Made by a program: the position numbers and the translations under genes
Notes under the pieces: generated by a model
The model's input: the letters and a program-made list of their open reading frames with translations, nothing else
Told to the model about the DNA's origin: nothing
Databases searched by the model: none
NCBI GenBank assembly: GCA_003223835.1
Contig: QHWR01000067.1
Coordinates: forward strand, 1-36,960
Reading direction: 5' to 3'
Length of the DNA: 36,960 bases
Source of the DNA: Acidobacteriota bacterium
GTDB lineage: Bacteria > Acidobacteriota > Vicinamibacteria > Vicinamibacterales > 2-12-FULL-66-21
In this document: one piece after another, positions 15,086 to 24,404 of the stretch
Layout: every line of letters begins with the position of its first letter
Position numbering within the stretch: the first letter of the stretch is position 1

Positions 15086-15197
15086 GCTTGATCACACCCC
15101 CTTAACAGCCGTCGCTCATTGTCGCGTGGATGCGATCAGCACTGCGAGGGCCCGTAGAGTCCGACAGAATATGCTAGGCTATCACAGGTAAACGCGG

Positions 15198-15227
15198 ATT
15201 CTAGGCGCAAACGGCGGTGTCCGTCAA
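15198..15227 (-). promoter_or_regulatory. Promoter of rpsU
   Basis: On the minus strand TTGACG (15227..15222) and TAGAAT (15203..15198) are separated by 18 nt; each has one mismatch to the sigma-70 consensus. The transcript would begin near 15191, giving a ~105-nt leader before the TTG start. I see no convincing purD promoter in the same gap on the plus strand. Confidence 0.6.
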
Positions 15228-15292
15228 CGGCTGAGCCCGCGCCGGCTCGGTTCCCGTAACCTCCACATCAACAAGCGCTTGCGGCAGCACTC

Positions 15293-16594
15293 ATGAGGGT
15301 CCTCGTTGTCGGCGGCGGAGGCCGCGAGCACGCGCTCGCCTGGAAGCTCGCCGGCGAACGGAACACCGACGTCGTGTGCGCGCCGGGCAACGCCGGCATC
15401 GCGCGCAGCGTGCGTACGGGGGCGGTGGACGTCGCCGATCCGTCCGCGGTCGTCGCGCTCGCGCGCCGCGAGCGGATCGATCTCACCGTCGTCGGCCCGG
15501 AGCTGCCGCTCGATCGCGGCGTCGTCGATTGTTTTCGCGGCGAGGGCCTGCGGATCTTCGGGCCGTCGCGCGGCGCGGCGCAGCTCGAGTGCAGCAAGGT
15601 GTTCGCGAAGCGGTTCATGGCGCGCCACGGGGTCCCGACCGCGCGCTATCGTGCCTGCGCGCGTGCCGACGAAGCGCACGGCGTCGTCGCGTCCGGCGAA
15701 TTCGGCTTTCCGGTCGTCGTCAAGGCCGACGGTCTCGCGGCGGGCAAAGGCGTCGTCGTCGCGGCGGATCGCGCGGAGGCGGACGCGGCGATCCGCGCGT
15801 CGATGGAGGAGCGCTGTTTCGGCGACGCCGGCGCGCGCGTCGTGATCGAAGAGTGCCTCGTCGGTCCGGAGGCGTCGTTCTTCGCGTTGTGCGACGGGCG
15901 CGCGGCGATCCCGCTGACGTCCGCGCAGGATCATAAACGCATTTTCGACGGCGACCGTGGGCCGAACACCGGCGGAATGGGCGCGTTCGCGCCGAGCCCG
16001 CTGGTCGATGCGGCCATGCAGGCCCGCGTCATGCGCGAGATCGTCGAGCCGGTCCTTCGCGGCATGCGCGCGGACGGTCACGAGTATCGAGGCTTTCTGT
16101 ACGCGGGCCTGATGCTGACGTGCAACGGCCCGAAGGTGATCGAATTCAACGTGCGGTTCGGCGATCCCGAAGCGCAAGTGGTGCTCCCGCTCATCGACGG
16201 CGAGCTGGGACCGGTGCTCGCCGCCGCCGCCGATGGCGACGCGTCGGGCACAACGGTCGCGTTCAAGAACGACGTGCGCGTCGGGGTCGTCCTGGCGTCC
16301 GCCGGATATCCGGGCGCCGTGAAGACAGGACTCCCCATCGAGGGTCTCGAAGCGGCGGAGCGCATCGCCGGCACGATCGTCTTTCATTCCGGCACGTCGA
16401 TGAAGGAAGATCGCGTCGTGACCGCCGGCGGCCGCGTGCTGACCGTCGTCGCCGGCGGGGCGAGCTATGGCGAAGCGATCGATCGTGCGTACCGCGCGGT
16501 CGGGAAAATCCGCTTCGACGGGATGCAGTATCGTCGCGACATCGGCGCCACGGTGGTAAACCAAAATGCACAAGGAGCCTCAGGGTCGCCCTGA
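15293..16594 (+). CDS. purD: Phosphoribosylamine--glycine ligase
   Basis: This enzyme makes GAR from phosphoribosylamine, glycine and ATP, the second step of purine synthesis. The 433-residue ATP-grasp protein starts MRVLVVGGGGREHALAWKL. It contains the A-subdomain lid VVVKADGLAAGKGVVVA, HKRIFDGDRGPNTGGMGAF and the metal/ATP site FNVRFGDPEAQ near residue 290. All family landmarks are present and the length is normal. The ATG at 15293 has only a poor Shine-Dalgarno. It opens the plus-strand purine cluster and is followed after 64 nt by purE. Confidence 0.97.
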   Translation: MRVLVVGGGGREHALAWKLAGERNTDVVCAPGNAGIARSVRTGAVDVADPSAVVALARRERIDLTVVGPELPLDRGVVDCFRGEGLRIFGPSRGAAQLECSKVFAKRFMARHGVPTARYRACARADEAHGVVASGEFGFPVVVKADGLAAGKGVVVAADRAEADAAIRASMEERCFGDAGARVVIEECLVGPEASFFALCDGRAAIPLTSAQDHKRIFDGDRGPNTGGMGAFAPSPLVDAAMQARVMREIVEPVLRGMRADGHEYRGFLYAGLMLTCNGPKVIEFNVRFGDPEAQVVLPLIDGELGPVLAAAADGDASGTTVAFKNDVRVGVVLASAGYPGAVKTGLPIEGLEAAERIAGTIVFHSGTSMKEDRVVTAGGRVLTVVAGGASYGEAIDRAYRAVGKIRFDGMQYRRDIGATVVNQNAQGASGSP

Positions 16595-16658
16595 GCAGCG
16601 TCGACGGGCGAGAGCGAGCGGGGCTGGGGTCCCGCCAGCGCTGAATGAAGACGACCGA

Positions 16659-17165
16659 ATGTCCAATACTTCCGTTCTCATCCTGATGGGGAGCGATTCC
16701 GACGCGCCGGTGATGCAGGGCGCGGTGGACGTGCTGAAGGAGTTCGGGATCGCGTGCGAGATGACGGTGGCGTCGGCGCACCGATCGCCGGAGCGCGTCC
16801 TGCGGCTCGTCCGCGAGGCGCCCGGGCGCGGCGTCAAAGTGTTCATCGTCGGCGCCGGCGCCGCCGCGCATCTCGCGGGGGTCGTCGCGGCGCATTCGAC
16901 GCTGCCCGTCATCGGCGTGCCGATCGACTCGTCCGCGCTGAAAGGCCTCGACGCGCTCTTGTCGACCGTGCAGATGCCTCCCGGCGTGCCCGTCGCGACG
17001 GTCTCGATTGGCAAGCCGGGCGCGACCAACGCCGGCGTGCTCGCCGCGCAGATTCTCGGCGTCGCCGACGCGGCCGTCGCGAGAAAGCTCGACGAGTACA
17101 AGAAGCAACTGGCGGAGAAGGTCGAGGCGGCCGCCGTCAGGCTCGGGGATGCGGCGGGCCACTGA
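16659..17165 (+). CDS. purE: N5-carboxyaminoimidazole ribonucleotide mutase (class I PurE)
   Basis: PurE converts N5-CAIR to CAIR. The 168-residue protein has the phosphate loop GSDSDAPVM (from residue 11), the catalytic ASAHRSP (His41) and the Gly/Ala-rich HLAGVVAAHSTLPVIGVP. ATG 16659 is preferred over the upstream in-frame ATG (16566) because homology begins there and the extra 31 residues come from the purD-purE spacer. SAHRSP and the short length fit class I, which normally needs PurK to supply N5-CAIR; purK is not in the window. The 3' end overlaps the next gene by 17 nt. Confidence 0.95.
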   Translation: MSNTSVLILMGSDSDAPVMQGAVDVLKEFGIACEMTVASAHRSPERVLRLVREAPGRGVKVFIVGAGAAAHLAGVVAAHSTLPVIGVPIDSSALKGLDALLSTVQMPPGVPVATVSIGKPGATNAGVLAAQILGVADAAVARKLDEYKKQLAEKVEAAAVRLGDAAGH

Positions 17166-19254
17166 CGCGTTCACCCCGCGCGTCGCGCTCGTCGTCGCGC
17201 TGGGCGTCGCCTGGCTCAACTTCCTTCTCACGGTGAAATGGGCGCACCTGCCCGGATCCCTGAATGGGTGGAAGCGTCCCTGGTACGCGGCGGCGCTCGC
17301 CGCAGCCACGCTGTTCACGCTGTTCAGCAGGAACAAGCCCGGGCCGGTGCGGCTTGCCGGCCTTCGCTGGCTGGTCGTGGCCGGCGCGGCGCTCGTGGTG
17401 ACCGCGTATCTCTGGAGCTTTCCCCCTTCCACCTGGAACCTCATTCCGTTCGCGGACGACTGGGTCCCTCGCTATCAGTCCACGGTTGACGGCATCGCGC
17501 TCCTCCGGCGCGGCGCGGTCGTCGGCTGGCAATGGGCCTTCCTCGGCGGCTACCAGACGTCCGCGGATCTGTCGCAAAGCCTGACGATAATCGGCTTCGT
17601 CCCGATGACGTTGTTCGGCGCGCCGCGTGGCTTTCACCTCCTGCACCTGTTCCTCGTCGTCGCAATTCCATCGCTCGTGTTCATCGACATCGCCGCCGAC
17701 GGACGACGCGACGTCGCCCGGCTCACCGCGTTCTTCGCGTGCATCTGCGCGGTGGGAATGTTCGGCACCATCATGCCGAGCGGGGATACGAACTCGATCG
17801 CCGGCGTGTTCTGCGCGATGCTCGCGCTCGCCGGCAGCCGCATGGCGAGGACCGGACGACGGTGGGGCGGCGCGATTCTCGTCCTCGGGCTGACGCTCGC
17901 GTTGTACATGCACGTCGCGTTCTTTCTGTACGCGACGCTGTATCTGCTGCTCGAAGCGCTCTTTTATCGCGACGCACGGATCGCCCTCCGCGCCGTCATG
18001 GCGTGCGCGGTCGCAGGCGTCGCCGCGCTCCCGCAGCACATCGAGCTGCTCCGGTATCGCGACTACTTCAACACCAACAATCTCATTTACGCGCCCGGGC
18101 CGATCGACTGGCGTGGCCTGGCGCTCACGGTTTACTACAACACCGAAATCCTGCTCCATCCGCACCGCTGGTACAACGACTATCTGTCGCTCACGTGCGT
18201 GTTTCTCGTCGTGTTCATCTGGGCCGCGATTCAACCGGGCCGTTCGCGGCCGCGGTTCTACGCCTGGCTGGTCCTCGCGACGATGGCGATGCTGCGGTGC
18301 TCGGTGGCCGAAGCCGGATACCTGTTGACGCGCGAGATGCACATGCTGGCCGTGCTGGCGCCCGCGCCGCTCGCGTGGTTCGTGATCGAGCATTCGGGCG
18401 ATCGCAGGCTCGCGTGGGCGCTCGTCGCGGTCATCGGCCTTTACGTGCAGGCGAAGTTCGAGCCGATCCGTCACGTCGCCGACGTGCGTGAGTTCGACGC
18501 CGCGCTGATCGATCGGCTGAGGAGCCTCGATGGCCATCTCGTGCTGCTCGAGAACAGCCCGCACCGCGATCTCGATTCCGATCCGCGGCGCCGCACGGAG
18601 CGGACGCCGTTCGACGTCCACTTCGAAGCGATGCTCCCGCCGGCGACGGGGCGTCTCTACTACGGACAGGCCTGGGACGGCTGGCATTGGACGCCGTTTC
18701 GCGGACAGGTCGTCGCGGGCGGTGCGTTCCGCGGCCGGACGATCGCGGAGACGCCCGTCGCGGAGTTCGTGCGCGAGATGCGCAAGTGGGGCGTCCGCCA
18801 TCTCGTCGTCTGGAGCGAGGCGACTCGACAGTACCTCGATTCCGCTCCGGCGAATTTCGAGCGGCGCTGGGCGAGCGGATTGTGGGTACAGTACGAGATG
18901 CGGGATCCGGATACGCGCGCTGTCGTGACCGAAACCGGCACGGCGTCTCTCGGTCCCATCGATCCGCTCGGCGGGATCGTGCGGCTGTCCGGCATGCGCC
19001 GCGGCGAGCGTGTCGTCATCCGCCAGAATTATTTTCCGGTCTGGACCGCGCGGGTGAACGACCGGCCCGTCGCGCTCTTCGCCGCAGACGGGCAACTCGC
19101 GTTCGACGCGCCCCAGGACGGCGATTACGCCGTCACGCTCGCGTATCCTCGACGCCTCTGGCTGCAGGCGATCGCGCTTGCCGCGTTCGTCATCGGCGCA
19201 GCGGCGCTGACGTTCACATGCGTTACGCCATCGTCACGTTCGGCTGCCGCGTAA
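17149..19254 (+). CDS. Polytopic membrane protein, GT-C-like
   Basis: I do not recognise a specific family. The 701-residue protein has about 11-12 hydrophobic segments up to residue ~440, then a soluble extracytoplasmic region, then one last transmembrane helix near the C-terminus (LWLQAIALAAFVIGAAAL). The first long external loop carries acidic residues and FADDWVPRYQST (about residue 102), reminiscent of the loop-1 Asp motif of GT-C glycosyltransferases that use polyprenyl-linked sugars. The C-terminal domain (YYGQAWDGWHWTPFRG) looks beta-rich. ATG 17149 lies within the purE 3' end with GGGG just upstream. The 3' end overlaps mtaB by 37 nt. GT-C activity is inferred; it could be a flippase-like or purely structural protein. 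Confidence 0.75.
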   Translation: MRRATDAFTPRVALVVALGVAWLNFLLTVKWAHLPGSLNGWKRPWYAAALAAATLFTLFSRNKPGPVRLAGLRWLVVAGAALVVTAYLWSFPPSTWNLIPFADDWVPRYQSTVDGIALLRRGAVVGWQWAFLGGYQTSADLSQSLTIIGFVPMTLFGAPRGFHLLHLFLVVAIPSLVFIDIAADGRRDVARLTAFFACICAVGMFGTIMPSGDTNSIAGVFCAMLALAGSRMARTGRRWGGAILVLGLTLALYMHVAFFLYATLYLLLEALFYRDARIALRAVMACAVAGVAALPQHIELLRYRDYFNTNNLIYAPGPIDWRGLALTVYYNTEILLHPHRWYNDYLSLTCVFLVVFIWAAIQPGRSRPRFYAWLVLATMAMLRCSVAEAGYLLTREMHMLAVLAPAPLAWFVIEHSGDRRLAWALVAVIGLYVQAKFEPIRHVADVREFDAALIDRLRSLDGHLVLLENSPHRDLDSDPRRRTERTPFDVHFEAMLPPATGRLYYGQAWDGWHWTPFRGQVVAGGAFRGRTIAETPVAEFVREMRKWGVRHLVVWSEATRQYLDSAPANFERRWASGLWVQYEMRDPDTRAVVTETGTASLGPIDPLGGIVRLSGMRRGERVVIRQNYFPVWTARVNDRPVALFAADGQLAFDAPQDGDYAVTLAYPRRLWLQAIALAAFVIGAAALTFTCVTPSSRSAAA

Positions 19255-20492
19255 ACCAGGCGGACTCGCTCCGTCTCGAGGAAGACCTGCGCGCCGGCGG
19301 CAACGTCGAGAGCTCCTGCGAGCGCGCGGATCTCGTCATCGTGAATACGTGTTCCGTGACGGCGTCCGCCGACCAGGGCGCGCGCCAGACGATTCGCCGG
19401 ATCGCGCGGCAGAACCCGTCCGCGCGCATCGTGGCGACCGGCTGCTACGCGACGCGGTCTCCCGGCGAAGTCGCCGCGCTGCCCGGCGTCGTCCGGGTCG
19501 TCCGCAATGAAGAGAAATTCGATTTCCTGCGCGGCGAGGGCCCGACCTTCAGGCCGGACGCGACCACGGCCGACCGCGCGGATGGCGACGGCCCGTGCGG
19601 CGCTCCAATCGAACCCGGCGTCGCGGGCCGCACCGCCTTCACGCTGCGCGTGCAGTCCGGCTGCGAGGAGCGCTGCTCTTACTGCATCATTCCCACGACG
19701 CGCGGTGCGTCGCGCAGCGTGCCGATCGACGGCGTCCTGGGCGAAGTCGGCCGGGTCGCCGGGGCGGGCTTCAAGGAAGTCGCGTTGACCGGCGTCCACC
19801 TCGGCTCCTATGGCCGCGATCTGACGCCGCCGTCATCTTTATACGCATTGCTGCGCGCGCTCGATGACGTTCCGGACGACGTGCGGTTCCGAATCAGCTC
19901 GCTCGAGCCGATGGATTGCACGCGCGAGATCGTCGATCTCGTCGTCGCGAGCGGACGGTTTCTGCCGCACTTTCATCTGCCGCTGCAGCATGCCGGCAAC
20001 CGCATGTTGCGGCTGATGCAGCGGCCCTACCGTCTCGAGGACTATCGCGGTTTGGTGGACGACATCCGCGCACGTCTGCCGCACGCGGCGATTGGCTCGG
20101 ACATGATCGTCGGGTTCCCCGGCGAAACTGACGACGATTTCGCGGCCAATCTGGAATACCTGCCGCCGTCGCCGCTGACGCATCTGCACGTGTTCCCGTA
20201 CTCGGATCGGCCGGGAACCGCCGCGTCGACAATGCGGGACAAGGTTGCGGCTCCGGTGATTCGCGATCGCGGAGCACGCGTGCGCGCCATCAGCGCCGAT
20301 CTCACCCGACGCTTCCGCGAGTCGCAGGCAGGCACCATCCGTCCCGGGCTGACGCTGGAGGACGGCACGCTCGTCGTGACTGACAACTACTTAAAGGTGA
20401 GGATCCCGCAGGAATACCGGCGTAACGAGCGATTGATGGTGCGGATCTGCGAGGTACGGGGCGGGGGCGAACTCGTCGGACGCGTAGTTTAG
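19218..20492 (+). CDS. mtaB: tRNA t6A37 methylthiotransferase
   Basis: This radical-SAM enzyme adds a methylthio group to t6A at position 37 of tRNAs reading ANN codons. The 424-residue protein has the N-terminal methylthiotransferase domain with the auxiliary cluster cysteines Cys10 (TFGCRVNQ), Cys45 (NTCSV) and Cys76 (ATGCYA). The radical-SAM motif C149-x3-C153-x2-C156 (CEERCSYC) follows, and a TRAM domain ends the protein. FGCRVNQ favours MtaB over MiaB and RimO. ATG 19218 is inside the upstream membrane-protein gene, so translation is probably coupled. It converges on rlmN, with 10 nt between the two stops. Confidence 0.93.
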   Translation: MRYAIVTFGCRVNQADSLRLEEDLRAGGNVESSCERADLVIVNTCSVTASADQGARQTIRRIARQNPSARIVATGCYATRSPGEVAALPGVVRVVRNEEKFDFLRGEGPTFRPDATTADRADGDGPCGAPIEPGVAGRTAFTLRVQSGCEERCSYCIIPTTRGASRSVPIDGVLGEVGRVAGAGFKEVALTGVHLGSYGRDLTPPSSLYALLRALDDVPDDVRFRISSLEPMDCTREIVDLVVASGRFLPHFHLPLQHAGNRMLRLMQRPYRLEDYRGLVDDIRARLPHAAIGSDMIVGFPGETDDDFAANLEYLPPSPLTHLHVFPYSDRPGTAASTMRDKVAAPVIRDRGARVRAISADLTRRFRESQAGTIRPGLTLEDGTLVVTDNYLKVRIPQEYRRNERLMVRICEVRGGGELVGRVV

Positions 20493-20502
20493 GGATTCGC
20501 GA

Positions 20503-21588
20503 TTACACGCTCATCAAATTCGCGAGCACCTGCCCCGGCGACTTCTCACGTGTGGACTCGGTGATCAACTGACCGCATGCAGCGCGGATGTCGCGGCCGC
20601 GTGACTTTCGCACCGACACGGTCACACGCGCGTCCGCGAGGACTTTCGCGAACCGGTTCACTCGCTCGTCCGACGGCCGCTCGAACGGAATGCCGGCCGC
20701 CTCGTTCAGCGGCAGCAAGTTGACCTTCGCCCGGATGCCGCTCAGCAGCTTCACGAGGCGCCGCGCGTCCTCCGGCGTGTCGTTGACGTCTTTCAAGAGC
20801 ACGTACTCGAACGTGATCCGGTCGCGGCGCTTGATCGGGAACCGCCGGCACGCGTCGAGCAGATCCTTCAGCCCGTACTTACGGTTCACGGGCACCAGCA
20901 TGTCTCGCTGATCTTCCGTCGTGGCGTGGAGCGAAATGGCGAGGTTCGGCATCAACGGCTCGGTCGCGAGGCGCTCGAGCGCCGGCAGCACGCCGACGGT
21001 GGACAGCGTCATGCGCCGGGGGGAGAGGCCGAAGCCGTGCTCGTCCGCGAGGATTCGCAGGGCCTTCATCGTCGCGTCGTAGTTGTGCAGCGGTTCGCCC
21101 ATGCCCATGAGGACGATGTTGAAACGCGAGCCGAGCATGTGCAGCTCGCGGGCGAGCACTCGCGCCTGCCCGGCGATCTCCCCCGCGGTCAGATTGCGGA
21201 CGATGCCCATCCTGCCCGTGAGGCAGAAGCCGCAGCGCATCGCGCAGCCGACCTGGGTCGAAAGACAGAAGGTGTTGGCGGGCGTGTCCGGGATGAACAC
21301 CGACTCGATCAACTGCCCGTCTTCGAGCCGCAGCAGGAACTTCGTGGTGCCGTCGCTCGATCGTTCCTGGCGGGCGACGTCGGGCGTGCCGATCCGGAAC
21401 TGCAGCGCCAGCGCGGCGCGCAAGTCACGAGCGAGGTCGCTCATCTCGCTGAAATCGGTGACGCCGCGCTTGTGGACCCACTGAAAAATCTGCCGGGCGT
21501 GAAAGCGTGGCTGCCCGAGCGCCTCGAGCCCCAGCTCGAGCTCGGCGAGTTCCAGTCCGGCGACGTCGTGGCGGCAGTCGATCGACAT
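20503..21588 (-). CDS. rlmN: Dual-specificity 23S rRNA/tRNA adenine-C2 methyltransferase
   Basis: RlmN methylates C2 of A2503 in 23S rRNA and A37 in some tRNAs. The 361-residue protein has the radical-SAM cluster Cys115, Cys119 and Cys122 (CAMRCGFC), preceded by TFCLSTQVG. The glycine-rich MGMGEPLHNYD and the C-terminal RDIRAACGQL with the methyl-carrying Cys follow. ATG 21588 gives the usual length; the frame continues upstream but with no homology. It is the only minus-strand gene inside the purine cluster and is divergent from the M16 peptidase. A -10-like TACAAT at 21631..21626 on the minus strand would give a leader of about 30 nt; no matching -35 was seen. Confidence 0.95.
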   Translation of the reverse strand: MSIDCRHDVAGLELAELELGLEALGQPRFHARQIFQWVHKRGVTDFSEMSDLARDLRAALALQFRIGTPDVARQERSSDGTTKFLLRLEDGQLIESVFIPDTPANTFCLSTQVGCAMRCGFCLTGRMGIVRNLTAGEIAGQARVLARELHMLGSRFNIVLMGMGEPLHNYDATMKALRILADEHGFGLSPRRMTLSTVGVLPALERLATEPLMPNLAISLHATTEDQRDMLVPVNRKYGLKDLLDACRRFPIKRRDRITFEYVLLKDVNDTPEDARRLVKLLSGIRAKVNLLPLNEAAGIPFERPSDERVNRFAKVLADARVTVSVRKSRGRDIRAACGQLITESTREKSPGQVLANLMSV

Positions 21589-21667
21589 GTTCGTAGGGTC
21601 GCCGGTGAAAAATGAGCGGATGTTTATTGTACTATCGGCGTCCAGCCGGGCTTTTCGGCGCGAACGG

Positions 21668-21696
21668 TTGCGCGCGGCAGCCCAGCGTGCTAACAT
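21668..21696 (+). promoter_or_regulatory. Candidate promoter of the M16 peptidase-purB-purSQLF operon
   Basis: TTGCGC (21668-21673) and TAACAT (21691-21696) have an optimal 17-nt spacer. The transcript would start near 21703, 65 nt before the peptidase ATG. No purine-responsive riboswitch fold is obvious in that leader. Confidence 0.45.
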
Positions 21697-21767
21697 CTGT
21701 GCTTTAGCGTCTTCAGTAATCCCTTTCCCTACAAGCACTTCCGGCGGCAACGACACTCTGGACGCGC

Positions 21768-23024
21768 ATGGTCACACGCGAGGTTCTGGACAACGGCCTT
21801 CGTCTCATCACCGAGTCGATGCCGCACGTCCGATCCGTCAGCATCGGCGTCTGGCTGATGCGCGGCTCACGCCACGAGACGGATGCCCAGAGCGGCATCG
21901 CGCATTTCGTGGAGCACATGCTGTTCAAGGGCACCAGCACGCGCACCGCCGAGGACATCGCGCAGGCGATCGACTCGATCGGCGGTCAGCTCGACGCGTT
22001 CACCGCGAAGGAATACGCGAGCTACTACATCAAAGTGCTCGACGAGCACGTGCCGCTCGCCGTCGATTTGCTGTCGGACATCGTGCTGAACCCGGCGTTT
22101 GCCGCCGACGAGCTCGACCGCGAGAAAAAGGTGATCCTCGAAGAGATCAAGATGGTCGAGGACACGCCGGACGATCTCGTCCACGAGCTGTTCACGCAGC
22201 ACTTCTGGGAAGGACACCCGCTGGGCCGGCCGATTCTGGGGACGCCGGAGACGGTCGATGCGTTGAGCGTCGAGAGTCTCCGCGCGTATTTCCGCGACGC
22301 GTACGTCGCGCAGAACCTGGTGATCTCGGCCGCGGGCAATCTCGAGCACGCCACCGTCCGCGATCTCGTGCTGCGCGCGTTCGAGAAACTGCCGATGGCC
22401 GGCGATTCGTTCCACGACGATCCGCCGACCGTCGTGCCCCAGGTGATCGTGCGGTCGAAGGAACTGGAACAGAGTCATGTGTGTCTGGGGACGAGCAGCT
22501 ACCCGCAGAACCACGAGGACCGCTACGTCAGCTACATCCTGAACACGCTGCTCGGCGGCTCGATGAGCTCGCGCCTGTTTCAGAACGTGCGCGAGAAGCG
22601 CGGCCTGGCGTATGCGGTGTTCAGCGGGCTGAGCGCGTACCGCGACGCCGGCAACATCACGATCTACGCGGGCTGCGCGAACGACGCCGTCCGCCAGGTG
22701 GTCGAGGTGTGCGTGGACGAGCTGCGCGCGCTGAAGCAGACGCCCGTGCCCGACACGGAGCTGCGCCGCGCGAAAGATCATCTCAAGGGCAGCCTCATGC
22801 TGAGCCTCGAGAACACCGCGAGCCGCATGTCGCACCTGGCGCGGCAGGAGATCTACTTCGATCGCCACTTTGGACTCGACGAGACGCTCGCCGGCGTCGA
22901 GCGGGTTTCGTCGGACGATTTGCGGCGCGTCGCGCGTGATTTGTTCGCCAACGGTTCGCTCGCGGCCACGCTGCTCGGACCCTCTCCGGCCGACGTCACG
23001 CGCGCGCACCTGGATCTTGGATGA
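21768..23024 (+). CDS. M16-family zinc peptidase
   Basis: The 418-residue protein is a pitrilysin/MPP-type metallopeptidase. The inverted zinc motif HxxEH is intact (H46, E49, H50 in HFVEHMLFKGT), the distal zinc Glu lies near EEIKMVEDTPDD (about residue 126), and the second half has RGLAYAVFSGLSAY with the Arg-Tyr pair used in substrate binding. This is the active beta-MPP-like type, often found beside purine or tRNA genes in bacteria. There is no signal peptide, so it is cytoplasmic. It overlaps purB by 4 nt (ATGA) and so is translationally coupled to it. The substrate is unknown. Confidence 0.93.
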   Translation: MVTREVLDNGLRLITESMPHVRSVSIGVWLMRGSRHETDAQSGIAHFVEHMLFKGTSTRTAEDIAQAIDSIGGQLDAFTAKEYASYYIKVLDEHVPLAVDLLSDIVLNPAFAADELDREKKVILEEIKMVEDTPDDLVHELFTQHFWEGHPLGRPILGTPETVDALSVESLRAYFRDAYVAQNLVISAAGNLEHATVRDLVLRAFEKLPMAGDSFHDDPPTVVPQVIVRSKELEQSHVCLGTSSYPQNHEDRYVSYILNTLLGGSMSSRLFQNVREKRGLAYAVFSGLSAYRDAGNITIYAGCANDAVRQVVEVCVDELRALKQTPVPDTELRRAKDHLKGSLMLSLENTASRMSHLARQEIYFDRHFGLDETLAGVERVSSDDLRRVARDLFANGSLAATLLGPSPADVTRAHLDLG

Positions 23025-24343
23025 TTCGCCGCTATACGAACCCGGAAATGGGCGCGATCTGGAGCGATCAGCGCCGCTACGAAACCTGGCTGGCCGTGGA
23101 ACTGGCGGCCGCCGACGCGATGGCCGAGGCGGGGATCATCCCCGGCGAGGCGGCGCGGGAGCTTCGCGCGAAGGCGTCGTTCGACATCGCCCGGATCGAG
23201 GAGATTGAACAAACGACGCAGCACGACGTGATCGCGTTCACGACCGCCGTCGCCGAGCGCGTCGGCCCTGCCGCCCGCTGGCTGCACTTCGGGCTGACCT
23301 CCTCGGACGTCATCGACACCGCGCAGGCGCTGCAGATGCGCGAGGCCTGCGACGTGATCGTGAAGGACATCGCCGGCGCCATGGAGGCCGTCCGCGAGCG
23401 CGCGGAAGAACATCGGCACACGCCGATGATCGGGCGCACGCACGGCGTCCACGCCGAGCCGATGACCTTCGGGCTGAAGCTCGCGCTCTGGTACGCGGGG
23501 CTGCAGCGCGACCTGGACCGCGTGCTGCAGGCGCGCGAGACGATTTCCTTCGGGAAAGTGTCGGGCGCGGTCGGGACGTTCGCGCACCTCGATCCGTCGG
23601 TCGAAGCGCGCATCTGCCAGCGTCTCGGGCTGAAGGCGGCGCTGGTGTCGTCGCAGGTCATCCAGCGCGATCGCCACGCCGAGCTGATGGCCGTGCTCGC
23701 GATCACGGCCGCGTCGCTCGAGACGTTCGCGCTCGAAATCCGCGGCCTGCAGAAGACGGAAATCGGCGAGGTCGAGGAGCCCTTCGGCCGGGGCCAGAAG
23801 GGATCGTCCGCGATGCCGCACAAGCGGAACCCCATCGGCTGCGAGCAGATCGTCGGGCTCGCGAGGCTGCTCCGCGGAAACGCGATGGCGGCGCTCGAGA
23901 ACATCGCGCTCTGGCACGAACGCGACATCTCGCATTCGTCGGTGGAACGCGTCATTCTCCCCGACAGCTTCATCGCGCTCGACCACATGCTGCGGCGGTT
24001 CACCCGCATCGTGCGCGGCATGGTGGTGTATCCGGACCGGATGCGCGAGAATCTCGAACGGTCGCGCGGCGTGGTATTTTCCGGCACCGTCCTGCTGGAG
24101 CTGGCGCGTCGCGGCGTCTCGCGCGAGCAGGCGTACGACTGGGTCCAGCGCAACGCCATGCGGTCCTTTCACGAGAAGCGCGATTTCAAGGAGCTGTTGC
24201 TGCAGGATCCGGACGTGACCAAAGTCCTGTCACGCGCCGAGGTCGAGAAGGCGTTCGACCTGCAGTACCAGCTCAGGAACGTGGACGCCGTGTTCGCTCG
24301 CGTGTTCGTGAACGCGCAGGTCGCGGCGGCGACTTCCGCCTGA
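23021..24343 (+). CDS. purB: Adenylosuccinate lyase
   Basis: PurB releases fumarate from SAICAR and from adenylosuccinate. The 440-residue protein starts MIRRYTNPEMGAIWSDQRRY. It has the TSSDVIDTA and GRTHGVHAEPMTFG catalytic regions and the fumarase/aspartase signature GSSAMPHKRNP at about residue 264. The sequence fits the shorter, B. subtilis-like class. Its ATG overlaps the peptidase stop. The last codons, including the TGA, lie within the first hairpin of a REP-like element, so the native C-terminus may have been altered by a few residues. Confidence 0.96.
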   Translation: MIRRYTNPEMGAIWSDQRRYETWLAVELAAADAMAEAGIIPGEAARELRAKASFDIARIEEIEQTTQHDVIAFTTAVAERVGPAARWLHFGLTSSDVIDTAQALQMREACDVIVKDIAGAMEAVRERAEEHRHTPMIGRTHGVHAEPMTFGLKLALWYAGLQRDLDRVLQARETISFGKVSGAVGTFAHLDPSVEARICQRLGLKAALVSSQVIQRDRHAELMAVLAITAASLETFALEIRGLQKTEIGEVEEPFGRGQKGSSAMPHKRNPIGCEQIVGLARLLRGNAMAALENIALWHERDISHSSVERVILPDSFIALDHMLRRFTRIVRGMVVYPDRMRENLERSRGVVFSGTVLLELARRGVSREQAYDWVQRNAMRSFHEKRDFKELLLQDPDVTKVLSRAEVEKAFDLQYQLRNVDAVFARVFVNAQVAAATSA

Positions 24344-24393
24344 AGGCGGAAGCCACCTACATATACTTTGTGGCTTCCGGCTTTAGCCGGAAG
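24333..24393. repeat. REP-like hairpin pair (copy 2)
   Basis: Two perfect 9-bp hairpins with 2-nt loops occur: CTTCCGCCT/AGGCGGAAG (24333-24352) and CTTCCGGCT/AGCCGGAAG (24374-24393). Each faces the other across CCAC...TGG. This is the same family as 4640-4731. It contains the purB stop codon and ends 11 nt before the purS ATG, so it could modulate purB mRNA 3' stability and purS translation. Confidence 0.88.
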
Positions 24394-24404
24394 AGGCGAG
24401 GACG

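Noticed and set aside
15086-15292. Purine riboswitch upstream of purD
   Set aside because: I could not see a three-way-junction aptamer pattern; the gap is explained by the divergent rpsU promoter and leader.
17137-19095. A 652-codon minus-strand open frame
   Set aside because: It is antisense to the polytopic membrane protein, without domains and with a shadow-like Arg/Glu composition.
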